The notes under the pieces are model-generated. The model did not search any database and was not told where the DNA came from. It worked only from the letters and a program-made list of their open reading frames with translations. DNA of 32,293 nucleotides, taken from NCBI GenBank assembly GCA_021772025.1, contig JAETNT010000049.1, forward strand, positions 1-32,293. The letters are read 5' to 3'. Both the position numbers and the translations under genes were made by a program. Every line of letters begins with the position of its first letter. Within the stretch, counting starts at the first letter, position 1. Positions 22,408 to 31,752 of this stretch are shown one piece after another. Source of the DNA: Enterocloster bolteae. Its GTDB lineage: Bacteria > Bacillota > Clostridia > Lachnospirales > Lachnospiraceae.

Positions 22408-23589
22408 ATGCCTTACAATTTTGATGAGTTAACCGAGCGCCGGGGAACAGGTTCCATGAAGTGGGATGTACCGGAGGGTGAGCTTCCCATGTGGGTGGCG
22501 GATATGGATTTTGAGACAGCCCCGGAAATCAGGGAAGCGCTGATGAAACGGGCAGCCCATGGGATTTTTGGCTATACGGTAGTTCCGGACGCATGGAGAG
22601 AAGCGGTCACCGGCTGGTGGGAACGGCGGCACGGCTTTGTGATGGAAAAAGACTGGCTGGTATTTACCACCGGAGTGGTTCCGGCTATTTCAAGCGGCGT
22701 CAGAAAGCTGACGACGGTTGGAGAAAATGTGCTGGTTCAGACACCGGTCTACAACATCTTTTTTAATTCTATCCGAAACAATGGCCGGAACATCATCGAG
22801 AACAGGCTGCTCTATGATGGAGCGGGCTACCGGATTGACTGGGAGGACTTAGAGAAGAAGCTGTCAGATCCGCAGACGACTCTGATGATTCTCTGTAATC
22901 CTCACAATCCCACCGGAATGCTCTGGACGCGGGAAGAACTGGGGAGAATCGGAGAGCTATGTGCGGCCAATCATGTGAAGATTATGTCGGATGAGATTCA
23001 TTGTGATCTGACAGAGCCGGGGTACGGTTATATCCCCTTTGCATCAGTATCAGAAACATGCGCTCAGAACAGCATCACCTGCATCGCTCCAACGAAAGCC
23101 TTTAATCTGGCTGGTTTGCAGACAGCAGCTGTCATGGTGCCAAACGAAGAACTACGTCACAAGATGGAGCGCGCTTTGAATACGGATGAAGTAGCGGAAC
23201 CCAACGCCTTTGCGATTGAAGCTGCCATTGCAGCATTTACAAAAGGCGAGGGCTGGCTGGATGCGCTTAGGGAGTATTTGGCAGAAAACAGGAAAACAGT
23301 CCGTAAATTTCTGAACGATGAAATCCCGGAGATGTCTCTGGTACCGGCCCACGCCACCTATCTGCTCTGGCTGGACTGCCGTAAAATCATTGTGGATGCG
23401 TCAGAATTATGCCGGTATCTCAGAAAGGAGACAGGACTTTACCTGTCGGCCGGTATGGTATATGGCGGAAACGGCAGAGAATTTCTGCGAATGAATACAG
23501 CCTGCCCGAAAGAACGGCTTCTGGATGGTTTGGAGCGTTTGAAACAGGGCGTTAAGACCTATGAGGAATATGCAGCCGAAAGCTGTTGA
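22408..23589 (+). CDS. PatB/MalY-type cystathionine beta-lyase (PLP C-S lyase)
   Basis: 393 residues, full length for this fold-type I PLP family. Landmarks: WVADMDFETAPEI near the N terminus, CNPHNPTG, SDEIHCDL (Asp binding the pyridine nitrogen), catalytic Lys in APTKAFNLAGLQ, and a C-terminal Arg in FLRMNTACP that would bind the substrate carboxylate. The enzyme cleaves C-S bonds of cystathionine or cysteine conjugates to pyruvate, ammonia and a thiol. In a detoxification context it could process cysteine S-conjugates of electrophiles; this is inference. AAAGGAGG (22391-22398) is 9 nt upstream, inside the DUF3737 gene. A broken aldo/keto reductase follows 19 nt later. Confidence 0.9.
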   Translation: MPYNFDELTERRGTGSMKWDVPEGELPMWVADMDFETAPEIREALMKRAAHGIFGYTVVPDAWREAVTGWWERRHGFVMEKDWLVFTTGVVPAISSGVRKLTTVGENVLVQTPVYNIFFNSIRNNGRNIIENRLLYDGAGYRIDWEDLEKKLSDPQTTLMILCNPHNPTGMLWTREELGRIGELCAANHVKIMSDEIHCDLTEPGYGYIPFASVSETCAQNSITCIAPTKAFNLAGLQTAAVMVPNEELRHKMERALNTDEVAEPNAFAIEAAIAAFTKGEGWLDALREYLAENRKTVRKFLNDEIPEMSLVPAHATYLLWLDCRKIIVDASELCRYLRKETGLYLSAGMVYGGNGREFLRMNTACPKERLLDGLERLKQGVKTYEEYAAESC

Positions 23590-23608
23590 TGATGATAGAA
23601 GGGTGACC

Positions 23609-23957
23609 ATGTACTATAAAAAGTTTCGTTCATTAAATTTATCAGCATTGGGGCTGGGCGCATTGCGCCTGCCCATGGAAAAGGACAATCCAAACCGTAT
23701 TGACAGGGAAGAAGGACGAAAAGTCATTGACCAGTCATTGTCCAGTGGTATCAACTATATTGACACAGCCTTACCTCGCCACAAAATTCTATGGGGCAGC
23801 TAATCCGGATATACAAGCCGTGTTTGAAGAACAGCTCAAGCGTCTTCAGACAGATTATTTTGATTTTTATCTTCTGCATGGCATGGATGAAAACTTCATT
23901 TCAGACTATATGGATAAAGATAAGGACTAACTTGGTTATCTCCTGTTGGAGCAATAA
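23609..23957 (+). pseudogene. Aldo/keto reductase, internally deleted, frameshifted and truncated
   Basis: From ATG 23609 the frame gives a typical start (LNLSALGLGALRLPM, then GINYIDTA). At about 23775 it jumps by deletion: the next frame continues as YLATKF, PDIQAVFEEQLKRLQTDYFDFYLLHGM. The catalytic Tyr region of the family normally falls between these two segments and is missing. A TAA at 23928 interrupts a frame that continues LGYLLLEQ before a second stop at 23955, after which similarity ends. Intact members of this ferredoxin-containing reductase group are about 330-390 residues, so about two thirds is lost. It was once the third gene of the DUF3737-lyase unit. Confidence 0.82.
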
Positions 23958-24038
23958 GATTTTATAATATTGATTAGAATAAGCATTGTCTCAATAAAAA
24001 AACAGCTCCTTTTCAGGACATAAGAAATAGATGCCAGG

Positions 24039-24068
24039 CTCCGGAAGACGACTTTTCCGGGGTTTTTT
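24039..24068 (+). terminator. Rho-independent terminator
   Basis: An 8-bp GC-rich stem CTCCGGAA (24039-24046) with TTCCGGGG (24055-24062; one G-T pair), 8-nt loop, then six T (24063-24068). It closes the unit that begins at the DUF3737 gene. The remaining bases to 24177 show no convincing gene; a plus-strand open stretch (24072-24190) ending KSQKCNSFQCLSKP is unassigned. Confidence 0.82.
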
Positions 24069-24177
24069 GCGTATGCCGGATATGGCGCTAATCTTGCTGA
24101 GGCGATGAAGCAGGTAAGGCTGTTCAATAACCTGAAGTCCCAAAAATGCAATTCCTTCCAATGCCTGTCAAAACCAC

Positions 24178-24206
24178 TTGTAGTCAAAGTATGAAAGATG
24201 TATAAT
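24178..24206 (+). promoter_or_regulatory. Vegetative-type promoter for the hybrid kinase pair
   Basis: TTGTAG (24178-24183), a 17-nt spacer and a perfect TATAAT (24201-24206), about 100 nt before the first kinase gene. Neither a LysR-type box nor phased repeats occur here, so the kinases appear to stand outside the regulon described upstream. Confidence 0.6.
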
Positions 24207-24311
24207 TACAAAAGAGATGCAAAGCCATGACCACTCTGGAGTGTTATTAACGCATGGAAGAAGATTAAAAAGATGATGCTCTCCCTGTTGGGTCACTGAG
24301 GAGGAGGAAGT

Positions 24312-26771
24312 ATGGAAATATTAAATGAAACGCTCAAACGGACAGGCTACGAATATGATACGCTGATGAATCTGCTGCATGTCAGCGTCAGCAAGCATAT
24401 ATTGGATGAGTATTATACCCTGGTATGGTGCAATGACTACTATTATGAACTGATTGGATATTCCAGGGAGGAGTATGAGGCATTGTACCACAATAAGCCG
24501 GCTCATTACTATATGAATGACGATTTGAATATCCACGATGAAAAGCTGTGGATGCAGCTGAGCGCCAAGGTAATGGAGACACTGGAATCAGGGGAAAAGT
24601 CCTATAATCTGGTTACGCGGATGCGGCGGAAACATAACGGAAACCATCATGATTATATGTGGGTGCGGCTGAATGCATATCTTACGGATGAATATGTGGA
24701 TGGCTACCAGGTCAGCTATTCGGTCATGACGGATATTACCGATGTGATGGATATGAAGCTGGAGCAGTCAGTGACCTACGACAGCCTGCCGGGGTTTGTC
24801 TCCAAGTTCAGAGTTAACCGGAACCTGGACTTTAAGCTGCTGGAGGCAAATGACCGTTTTTTTGACTTTTTTGGGAAAGACAGCATGGACGGCATGGATA
24901 ATGCTCTTTTTCGTGAAAATATAATACGCAACATGCCGGTATTTCTGGAACATAAAAATGCTGTTACCAATGGCAATTCGGTTCATTTTACGGTACAGAT
25001 GAAGAACCGGTCTGGCAATGACGCCTGGCTGCAGATTAACGCCTCCTGCATCGGGTATCAGGAGGGCGATCCGGTGTACCTGGCCATTTATATTGATATT
25101 ACCAACGAAACAGAACTTCGGCAGATGCAGCAGAAATTGGAGGCGCAGGCGAAGGAGCTTCGTTCTGCCCTGGAGACAGCGGAGGAGGCGAACCGTGCAA
25201 AATCAGATTTTCTTTCCAGAATGAGCCATGATATCAGGACTCCCTTAAATGCGGTGCTCGGCATGAAGGATATTGCAGAAGCCCATTTGGACGACCCTGC
25301 AAAGGTGAAGGACTGCTTAAGGAAGATTGGTTTGTCAGGGCAGCATCTGCTGAGTCTTATTAACGATGTGCTGGATATGTCTAAAATTGAAAGCGGAGAA
25401 ATGGTTCTCAGGGAAGATTCCATGTCCTTGCCGGAGGTGCTGGAGAATGTAGTGGCCATTATGCAGCCACAGTTCGGCGAGAAGGAGCAGCATTTTTCCA
25501 TTCGCCTGCGGTCAGTGGTGCACGAACAGTTTTTAAGTGATGCCCTGCGTATGAGGCAGATTTTTATCAATATCTTGTCTAACGCATATAAGTTTACCCC
25601 TGTCAATGGAACTGTTTCCATGGATGTCTGCGAGAAGCAGGCGGTGGACGGAACAGCCCTCTTTCGCTTTTCAATAACTGACACGGGAATCGGCATGAAA
25701 CCGGAATACCTGGCCCAAATCTTTACGGCATTCAGCAGAGAACGGGACAGCCGTGTGGATAAGACGGAAGGAACCGGTCTTGGAATGGCAATCACAAAAA
25801 GGTTCGTGGATATGATGGGAGGAACTATTGAGGTTACCAGCGAATTGGGAAAAGGGACCTGCTTCAGGGTGGAACTACCACTGAAAATAGAAGAGAACCA
25901 GTTTATAAAAGGGGAATTTCCAGGGTTGAGAATCATTGTCACAGATGATGACGCAGTCATGTGCGAGTATATGGCTGAGATGCTCGGACAATTGGGTATC
26001 CATGCGGATTGGGTCGACAGCGGCATCCAGACTGTGGAAATGATAAAGACAGCAAAGCAGAACGGGGAAATGTATGACGCGGTGCTTCTTGACTGGAAAA
26101 TGCCGGATCTGGACGGATTTGAAACCACCCGCCGGATTCGGGAATTGTGCGGCGGCCAGCTGCCGGTACTGATTATCTCAGCTTACGATTGGAGCGATGT
26201 TGAAAAAGATGCAAAAAAGGCGGGTGTCACAGGTTTTCTGCAGAAACCGATATTCGTCTCGACCCTGATTCATGGGCTGCAGCGGTATGTGCTTGAGGGA
26301 CAGCCGGCCAGGAAAACGCAGGGGACAGATACCGGAGCCAGGTTTACGGGCAGGCGCTTCCTGCTCATAGAAGACAATGCAATCAATCAGGAGGTTGCCA
26401 GGGAACTCCTGGCCGACATGGGCGCTGAAGTGGATACTGCAAGTGACGGAGCCGAGGGGGTGGAGACGTTCAGACGCTCCCCGGACGGTTTCTATGACGT
26501 AATTTTAATGGATGTCCAGATGCCGGTGATGAACGGATATGAGGCCACTAGAGCCATCCGCACCATGGACCGTGACGGGGCCAAGGCAGTTCCCATCCTT
26601 GCCATGACAGCGGATGCGTTTTCGGAGGATATCCAGGCTGCGAAAGACGCCGGAATGAACGGACATATGGCAAAACCCCTGGACAAAGCAATCCTGTGGA
26701 GGGAAATAGGAAAATACTTAAACAGTGATTTTTCCCCAGAAACAGCCGGCAAATCCGGCGTGAATCACTAA
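24312..26771 (+). CDS. Soluble hybrid histidine kinase with two PAS-like and two receiver domains
   Basis: 819 residues with no membrane segment. PAS-like unit 1 (about 15-150, SVSKHILDEYYTLVWCNDYYYELIGYS), a divergent PAS-like unit (about 155-268) and a short coiled coil. HisKA has MSHDIRTPLN (His306), and HATPase has NILSNAYKF, TDTGIGM and GTGLGMAI. Receiver 1 (about 538-660) has Asp594 in VLLDWKMP; receiver 2 (about 681-800) has Asp734 in ILMDVQMP. All phosphotransfer residues are present. No DNA-binding output or Hpt domain is attached, so output must pass to another protein. The GGAGGAGGAAG site upstream supports the start. It is followed by a related, larger kinase 46 nt downstream. Such PAS-hybrid kinases are abundant in Lachnospiraceae genomes, usually without a known signal. 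Confidence 0.92.
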   Translation: MEILNETLKRTGYEYDTLMNLLHVSVSKHILDEYYTLVWCNDYYYELIGYSREEYEALYHNKPAHYYMNDDLNIHDEKLWMQLSAKVMETLESGEKSYNLVTRMRRKHNGNHHDYMWVRLNAYLTDEYVDGYQVSYSVMTDITDVMDMKLEQSVTYDSLPGFVSKFRVNRNLDFKLLEANDRFFDFFGKDSMDGMDNALFRENIIRNMPVFLEHKNAVTNGNSVHFTVQMKNRSGNDAWLQINASCIGYQEGDPVYLAIYIDITNETELRQMQQKLEAQAKELRSALETAEEANRAKSDFLSRMSHDIRTPLNAVLGMKDIAEAHLDDPAKVKDCLRKIGLSGQHLLSLINDVLDMSKIESGEMVLREDSMSLPEVLENVVAIMQPQFGEKEQHFSIRLRSVVHEQFLSDALRMRQIFINILSNAYKFTPVNGTVSMDVCEKQAVDGTALFRFSITDTGIGMKPEYLAQIFTAFSRERDSRVDKTEGTGLGMAITKRFVDMMGGTIEVTSELGKGTCFRVELPLKIEENQFIKGEFPGLRIIVTDDDAVMCEYMAEMLGQLGIHADWVDSGIQTVEMIKTAKQNGEMYDAVLLDWKMPDLDGFETTRRIRELCGGQLPVLIISAYDWSDVEKDAKKAGVTGFLQKPIFVSTLIHGLQRYVLEGQPARKTQGTDTGARFTGRRFLLIEDNAINQEVARELLADMGAEVDTASDGAEGVETFRRSPDGFYDVILMDVQMPVMNGYEATRAIRTMDRDGAKAVPILAMTADAFSEDIQAAKDAGMNGHMAKPLDKAILWREIGKYLNSDFSPETAGKSGVNH

Positions 26772-26817
26772 ATAGCCATAAAGGCGATGAGAAAGTAAAA
26801 TCCCGGAGGACACCTGA

Positions 26818-29800
26818 ATGGAGATTAACCTGAGTTATGAACAGCTCAATGCTGAATACAGTATGCTGATGAGTGTTTTAGGCGCAAGCGTCAGCAAGCA
26901 TCTGGTAGATGATCATTTTACCTGTATCTGGGCAAATGATTACTACTATGAGCTAATCCGCTATCCGAAGCCCTTGTATGAACATCTGTTTCGCAATCAC
27001 TGCGATGAATATTTTTATAATAATCCCAAAGGATGGGCCAGGCTGACGGAACAGGTCCATTCTGCACTGGAGCAGGGGAAAAGCGGCTATTCCTTATATC
27101 TTCCCATGATATATCCGGATGGAGGGACTTTCTGGGTCAGGATGCAGGCGGTGTTTACCGATGAGTTTATCAATGGATACCGTGTGTCCTATACAACGAT
27201 GGTTGATGTGACTGATATGATGCAGGCCCGGCTGGAACAAAAGGAAACCAGGCAGGATTTTGATAAAATGATGCAGGAGCAGGCGATGATTATGAGTGCG
27301 CTTAATATAAGCGTCAGCAAACACCTGATTGATGAACATTATACCTGTGTCCTGGCCAATGAGTATTACTATAAGCTGATTGGCTATTCAAGGGCAAGAT
27401 ACGAGGCGTTGTTCCACAATCATCCGGATGAGTTCTTTGCCAATAACCCGGAGGGCTGGGAACTCCTGACAAGCAAAGTTGAAGCTGTTCTGAAAAATAA
27501 TGGGGATGGATATGAGGCGATTGTGCCCATGAAATATGAGGACGGTTCAAGCTACTGGGTCAAGCTGGTGAGCTTTTTTACAGATGAATACATAGACGGA
27601 TTCCGCATTTCTTACACGGTAATGACAGATGTAACAGAATTAATGAGAACAAAAAACGAGCAGGAAATGCTTATGAGTGCAATGGAGGTCAGTGTCAGCA
27701 GGCACTTGATGGATGAACATTTTACTGTTATCTGGGCTAATGAATGTTACTACCGGATGATTGGGTACACGAAAGAGGACTATGAGACCAGATTCCATAA
27801 CTGCTGCGATGCGTATTTCTGGGACAATGAAACCGGTTTGAGGATTATTAATGAGAATATCCAGAGTATGACCAATGCGGATGAGAAAAGTTACGAGGCA
27901 TATCTGCCGCTTAAAATGCCGGACGGTTCCATGCGCTGGGTCAAAATAGTGGGTTTTCTGACAGATGAATACATGGATGGAATACAGATTGCCTACACCA
28001 CAATGATTGATGTCACAGATTTGGTGCAGACCCAGAAGGAGAGGAGTATTGCTTATGAGAATATTCCGGGATTCATAGTCAGGCACCGCATCCTGCCGCA
28101 GGGGATTGTAATGCTTGACGCCAGCGAACGGATTAAGGATATTTTTGATGTCAGCATGGAGGATATCGCCGCCATCGACCCGCTTGAGGTGATGTCCGGG
28201 GAAAGCCGGGAGCTAATAATCAGCCATTTTCCGGGTCTGAGAAGAGGGGAGCCCCTTGAGGCGACTATACGTATTAAAGATAAATATGACCGTGACCGGT
28301 GGTTCCACTTCAACAGCACCTGCATTGATACAATATCGGATGACCCCGTGTACCTGTCTATGTTTATAGATATTACGGATATTACAGAATTGAGGGAACT
28401 TCAGCGCAAACTGGAAGAGCGGACCGACATGCTTAACAGCGCCCTGGAGGCGGCAAAATATGCGAATGCGGCAAAGTCTGACTTTCTTTCACGCATGAGC
28501 CATGATATCCGTACACCCATGAATGTGATCACCGGTATGGCTGAAATTGCAGCCGCCCATATTGGGGATCAGGACCGTGTGAAGGATTGTCTTCAGAAAA
28601 TCCGTTTATCCAGCCATCATCTTCTGGGGCTGATTAACGACGTGCTGGATATGTCCAAAATTGAAAACGGTAATTTTTCTATCAGCATGGCTCCAATGTG
28701 TCTGCCGGATGAGCTGCAGGAGATTATCACAATTGTGCTGCCAGGCATCCGCAAAATGAATCAGAGATTTGATGTGTACCTGGAAGGTCCGGGCTGGGAG
28801 AACTTCATGAGTGACGCGCTCCGCTTCCGCCAGATTCTTCTCAATCTTCTCTCCAATGCTTCAAAATTTACTCCCAAAGACGGGAGGATTATCTTAAAAA
28901 TAGAGATACAGGAAACAGAGTCTGCAAAAAAAGCCATGATCTGCTTTACCGTGTCTGACAATGGGATTGGTATGAGTCCGGAATATCTGGAGCAGATTTT
29001 TGAACCGTTTACCCGTGAAAGGGACAGCCGTATCGACCAAATCGAGGGAAGCGGGCTGGGAATGGCAATTACGAAGCGTCTGATTGACCTGCTGGGGGGC
29101 ACTATAACAGTTAAAAGCCAGTTGGGTGTGGGAACTGTGTTCGATGTTCTGATGCCCATGGATGTCCTGTCTGATTCAGAAGAGGAACAGAAAGATTTCA
29201 GGGGATTACATGTCCTGCTGATAGACGATGACCCTGCACAGCAGGCGTGTGCAGGCAGTTTGCTCCGTTCTATGGGGATGGAGGTGGAGTGCACGGATTT
29301 TGAGGAAGCGGGGAAACGCTTCCTGACACATTGGGGGACAGAAAACTTCGGTTTTATCATTCTGGGTTTAAGTCTGGCGGAAGTTGAACGTATGGAGAAG
29401 ACAGAAATGATCTGCAGGGGGATTCATGGCAGGGTGCCTTTGGTGGTGTCTGCCTATGATGTAAGCGGAATGAAAGAAAGAGCCATGGCATGGGGGGTCT
29501 GTGGATTTATGAGTAAACCGTTATGCCGGTCCGGGGTGATTGACTGCATGAACCGGTGCCGGATAGGGGAGGAATTGATGCGGCCGGATACGAAACTGGT
29601 GAGGCTGGAAAAGAAGCCGGGACAGCCGGATACGGAACCACTGGATTTCGCCGGAAGACAGGTCCTCCTCGTTGAGGATAATGAGCTTAACCGCGAGATT
29701 GCCCTGGAACTGCTGGGCGGATTCGGGATGGAACTGGAAGCTGCAGTCAACGGGAGGGAGGCCCTTAAACGTTTTGAGGAGAGCCGGCCAGGGTATTATT

Positions 29801-30033
29801 CTTTGATTCTCATGGATATTCAGATGCCTGTGATGAACGGATATGAGGCAGCCCGCGCTATCCGTTCGCTTTCAAGAGAGGACGCCAAGACGGTTCCTAT
29901 CCTAGCAATGACCGCTGACGCCTTTGTTGAGGACATAGAGAACACAAAGGCCGCGGGTATGAACGGCCATTTGGCAAAGCCTTTGGATTTTAAACAGCTT
30001 GTGCGTGAAATAGGACAATATCTGCACGTATAG
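26818..30033 (+). CDS. Soluble hybrid histidine kinase with triplicated PAS unit and one degenerate receiver
   Basis: 1071 residues, no membrane segment. Three closely similar PAS units stand in a row. Their shared SVS[KR]HL motif begins at residues 24, 165 and 292, each followed by a WAN/LAN-x-YYY region and a closing TDE(Y/F) and V(T)D stretch. A fourth, divergent unit (about 410-525) precedes a coiled coil. HisKA: MSHDIRTPMN (His562). HATPase: NLLSNASKF, SDNGIGM, GSGLGMAI. Receiver 1 (about 797-915) keeps the acidic pocket (LIDDDP) and Lys in MSKPL, but the phosphoacceptor position reads IILGLSL with Gly850, so it should not be phosphorylated. Receiver 2 (about 946-1065) is intact with Asp1000. 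It is probably co-transcribed with the kinase upstream, from which it differs mainly by PAS amplification. Confidence 0.92.
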   Translation: MEINLSYEQLNAEYSMLMSVLGASVSKHLVDDHFTCIWANDYYYELIRYPKPLYEHLFRNHCDEYFYNNPKGWARLTEQVHSALEQGKSGYSLYLPMIYPDGGTFWVRMQAVFTDEFINGYRVSYTTMVDVTDMMQARLEQKETRQDFDKMMQEQAMIMSALNISVSKHLIDEHYTCVLANEYYYKLIGYSRARYEALFHNHPDEFFANNPEGWELLTSKVEAVLKNNGDGYEAIVPMKYEDGSSYWVKLVSFFTDEYIDGFRISYTVMTDVTELMRTKNEQEMLMSAMEVSVSRHLMDEHFTVIWANECYYRMIGYTKEDYETRFHNCCDAYFWDNETGLRIINENIQSMTNADEKSYEAYLPLKMPDGSMRWVKIVGFLTDEYMDGIQIAYTTMIDVTDLVQTQKERSIAYENIPGFIVRHRILPQGIVMLDASERIKDIFDVSMEDIAAIDPLEVMSGESRELIISHFPGLRRGEPLEATIRIKDKYDRDRWFHFNSTCIDTISDDPVYLSMFIDITDITELRELQRKLEERTDMLNSALEAAKYANAAKSDFLSRMSHDIRTPMNVITGMAEIAAAHIGDQDRVKDCLQKIRLSSHHLLGLINDVLDMSKIENGNFSISMAPMCLPDELQEIITIVLPGIRKMNQRFDVYLEGPGWENFMSDALRFRQILLNLLSNASKFTPKDGRIILKIEIQETESAKKAMICFTVSDNGIGMSPEYLEQIFEPFTRERDSRIDQIEGSGLGMAITKRLIDLLGGTITVKSQLGVGTVFDVLMPMDVLSDSEEEQKDFRGLHVLLIDDDPAQQACAGSLLRSMGMEVECTDFEEAGKRFLTHWGTENFGFIILGLSLAEVERMEKTEMICRGIHGRVPLVVSAYDVSGMKERAMAWGVCGFMSKPLCRSGVIDCMNRCRIGEELMRPDTKLVRLEKKPGQPDTEPLDFAGRQVLLVEDNELNREIALELLGGFGMELEAAVNGREALKRFEESRPGYYSLILMDIQMPVMNGYEAARAIRSLSREDAKTVPILAMTADAFVEDIENTKAAGMNGHLAKPLDFKQLVREIGQYLHV

Positions 30034-30152
30034 CACAGATGCAGATTCCTGGCCCGCTCTGAGGTACATACAGAAAACAGTGAAGATATTCATTTTTATA
30101 TTGGCATTTTTTACTTATGAAGCACCTGCTTTACTTTTTGCAGTATTATAAT

Positions 30153-31625
30153 TCATTCCGGATCCTTCAACGTATTAAAGGTGGAACCGGAGGGGAGTTT
30201 TGATAAGACCATACAAACATCTTGATAGATCAACGCAAACGCATTACTAAACGCATCTGGTAATGCGTCGCTCCTTTGGGCTTTTAAGGCAGTGATAACA
30301 GCTTCCATTGCGAGCGCGATTTCACTGTAATCAGGATAATACGACTTGTCAATTGCCTGCATATAGTGTCCCCATATCAGCAGGTCGTCTAGCTGCCGAA
30401 AAATATTTTTAAGGGATTGGTAGGGCAGGAGCTGGATGAAGGCATTCATAAGCAACTGAAAAGACAAGGGGGTGATTCTGTTATCCGATGCTGTGCGAAG
30501 CCTGCTTTCCACGGACTGGCCCAGGTAATCCGGAATAAAGGAAATGGATGATGCACAGCTGCGTGCAGTGAGAGCTACAATTTGAAGGGCTTCCAGGAAA
30601 AAGGATAGCCGCTCCTGTATCACCGGCTCCGCCAGATCCAGCCCACTTTTAAACGAAGTATATCCTTCCGGCGTAATTATACTCCCCTTTTTATCAATTG
30701 TCTGTGCGATCCCCAGTGAATTGAGCAGGCTAACCGCCCGTCTTGCAGTATTTTTTGTTATGTTGTATTCTTCCATCAGCTTTGGTATAGAGGGTAAATA
30801 CGGTTCGTTGTCAAACTCCCCGGCAATAATCCTGCGTACAATGGTCATCGCCAGCCGGGAATATAGCTCGGAATGTCCTTTTATTCTGAACCAGCGGATG
30901 TCCTCATTCTTATTTGAATTGCTTTCGGTATATTTGCCCAAAGCATATAAGTAATTGTCAACCCTTTCTCCTGAATCGCGGTATAATTTTGACGCATCGG
31001 CATAAAAGTCATCAAACTGTTTCTGTTTAATTTGAATGATAGCTTTGCTGAACCAAGTTTTTGTTCTTTCAAAGGTCGTAGCAAAAGGATTATCTATGCC
31101 GGGAATTGGTATGAATGGGACGTGAAGATAGTTTTCACTGTCAAACTCCAGATCGATGATTAACTGATTTTTTAATGGACGGAGCAATGCTGTAAAAAAG
31201 GCATTGGCCAGCTGATAGTGATCTGGCAGTTCCATCTGTTCTGATATATGATTCAAAATCTTATCCAACCAATACAAATCTGACTCGTTACACCGTTTGG
31301 CGCCCTCACGATAGAGGATTGGCATCAGCAACCCCAATCCCTTATATGCGTCGGCAATTTCCTCACGGTTCTGAACCAGAAATTCGGCATGGGCTTCCTT
31401 TGAGGTACGATAAGTTACTACAGACGGCTGTCCCTGCGCTGTGCGGATATATCCTTCTTCAGCAAGGAGCTTCATCACTTTGCGAACCGTAGTTATCCCC
31501 GCGTTGTATCGCTGGCAGATTTCCCGCTGTGAAGGAAACTCCTGTCCATAAATAAAAGTACCGTTACATATCTGTGTGGTAATGGTCTGATACAGATACT
31601 GATATAGCTGTTGATCATGGCTCAT
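30153..31625 (-). CDS. GntR-type regulator with two winged-helix domains
   Basis: 490 residues. Winged helix 1 (about 5-72): FPSQREICQRYNAGITTVRK then LLAEEGYIRTAQGQPS. Winged helix 2 (about 253-320): LPSIPKLMEEYNITKNTARR then LLNSLGIAQTIDKKGS. Both match the GntR N-terminal fold, separated by about 180 residues of helical sequence, with a further 170 helical residues at the C terminus. No UTRA, FCD or aminotransferase effector domain is recognised. Ordinary GntR proteins have one such domain and dimerise; this one could bind two half-sites as a monomer. AAAGGAGG lies 8 nt before the ATG, and a good promoter is at 31724-31752. The only obvious neighbours are another regulator upstream and the kinase pair on the opposite strand, so targets are unknown. 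Confidence 0.87.
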   Translation of the reverse strand: MSHDQQLYQYLYQTITTQICNGTFIYGQEFPSQREICQRYNAGITTVRKVMKLLAEEGYIRTAQGQPSVVTYRTSKEAHAEFLVQNREEIADAYKGLGLLMPILYREGAKRCNESDLYWLDKILNHISEQMELPDHYQLANAFFTALLRPLKNQLIIDLEFDSENYLHVPFIPIPGIDNPFATTFERTKTWFSKAIIQIKQKQFDDFYADASKLYRDSGERVDNYLYALGKYTESNSNKNEDIRWFRIKGHSELYSRLAMTIVRRIIAGEFDNEPYLPSIPKLMEEYNITKNTARRAVSLLNSLGIAQTIDKKGSIITPEGYTSFKSGLDLAEPVIQERLSFFLEALQIVALTARSCASSISFIPDYLGQSVESRLRTASDNRITPLSFQLLMNAFIQLLPYQSLKNIFRQLDDLLIWGHYMQAIDKSYYPDYSEIALAMEAVITALKAQRSDALPDAFSNAFALIYQDVCMVLSKLPSGSTFNTLKDPE

Positions 31626-31723
31626 GGGTTTGGCCTCCTTTCATGGAAACGTTCTCCTTATTAAGAAGCAGAGAAAAAATGCAGAGATTTTTTATTAATA
31701 GCTGCTTTTCTTAAATCAACTTC

Positions 31724-31752
31724 ATTATATCAGCTCTTTCGTGTCTCTTCAA
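31724..31752 (-). promoter_or_regulatory. Promoter of the double winged-helix regulator gene
   Basis: Read on the minus strand: TTGAAG (31752-31747), a 17-nt spacer and a perfect TATAAT (31729-31724), about 100 nt before the ATG at 31625. No operator-like symmetry was identified around it. Confidence 0.65.

Noticed and set aside
23936..24187. Possible transposase or integrase scrap after the broken reductase
   Set aside because: Open frames on both strands are short and show no recognisable catalytic or DNA-binding motif; only the terminator and promoter are supported.
25088..26128. Minus-strand open frame of 346 codons opposite the first hybrid kinase
   Set aside because: Antisense to intact HisKA, HATPase and receiver domains; the Ser/Pro-rich translation is typical of a shadow frame.
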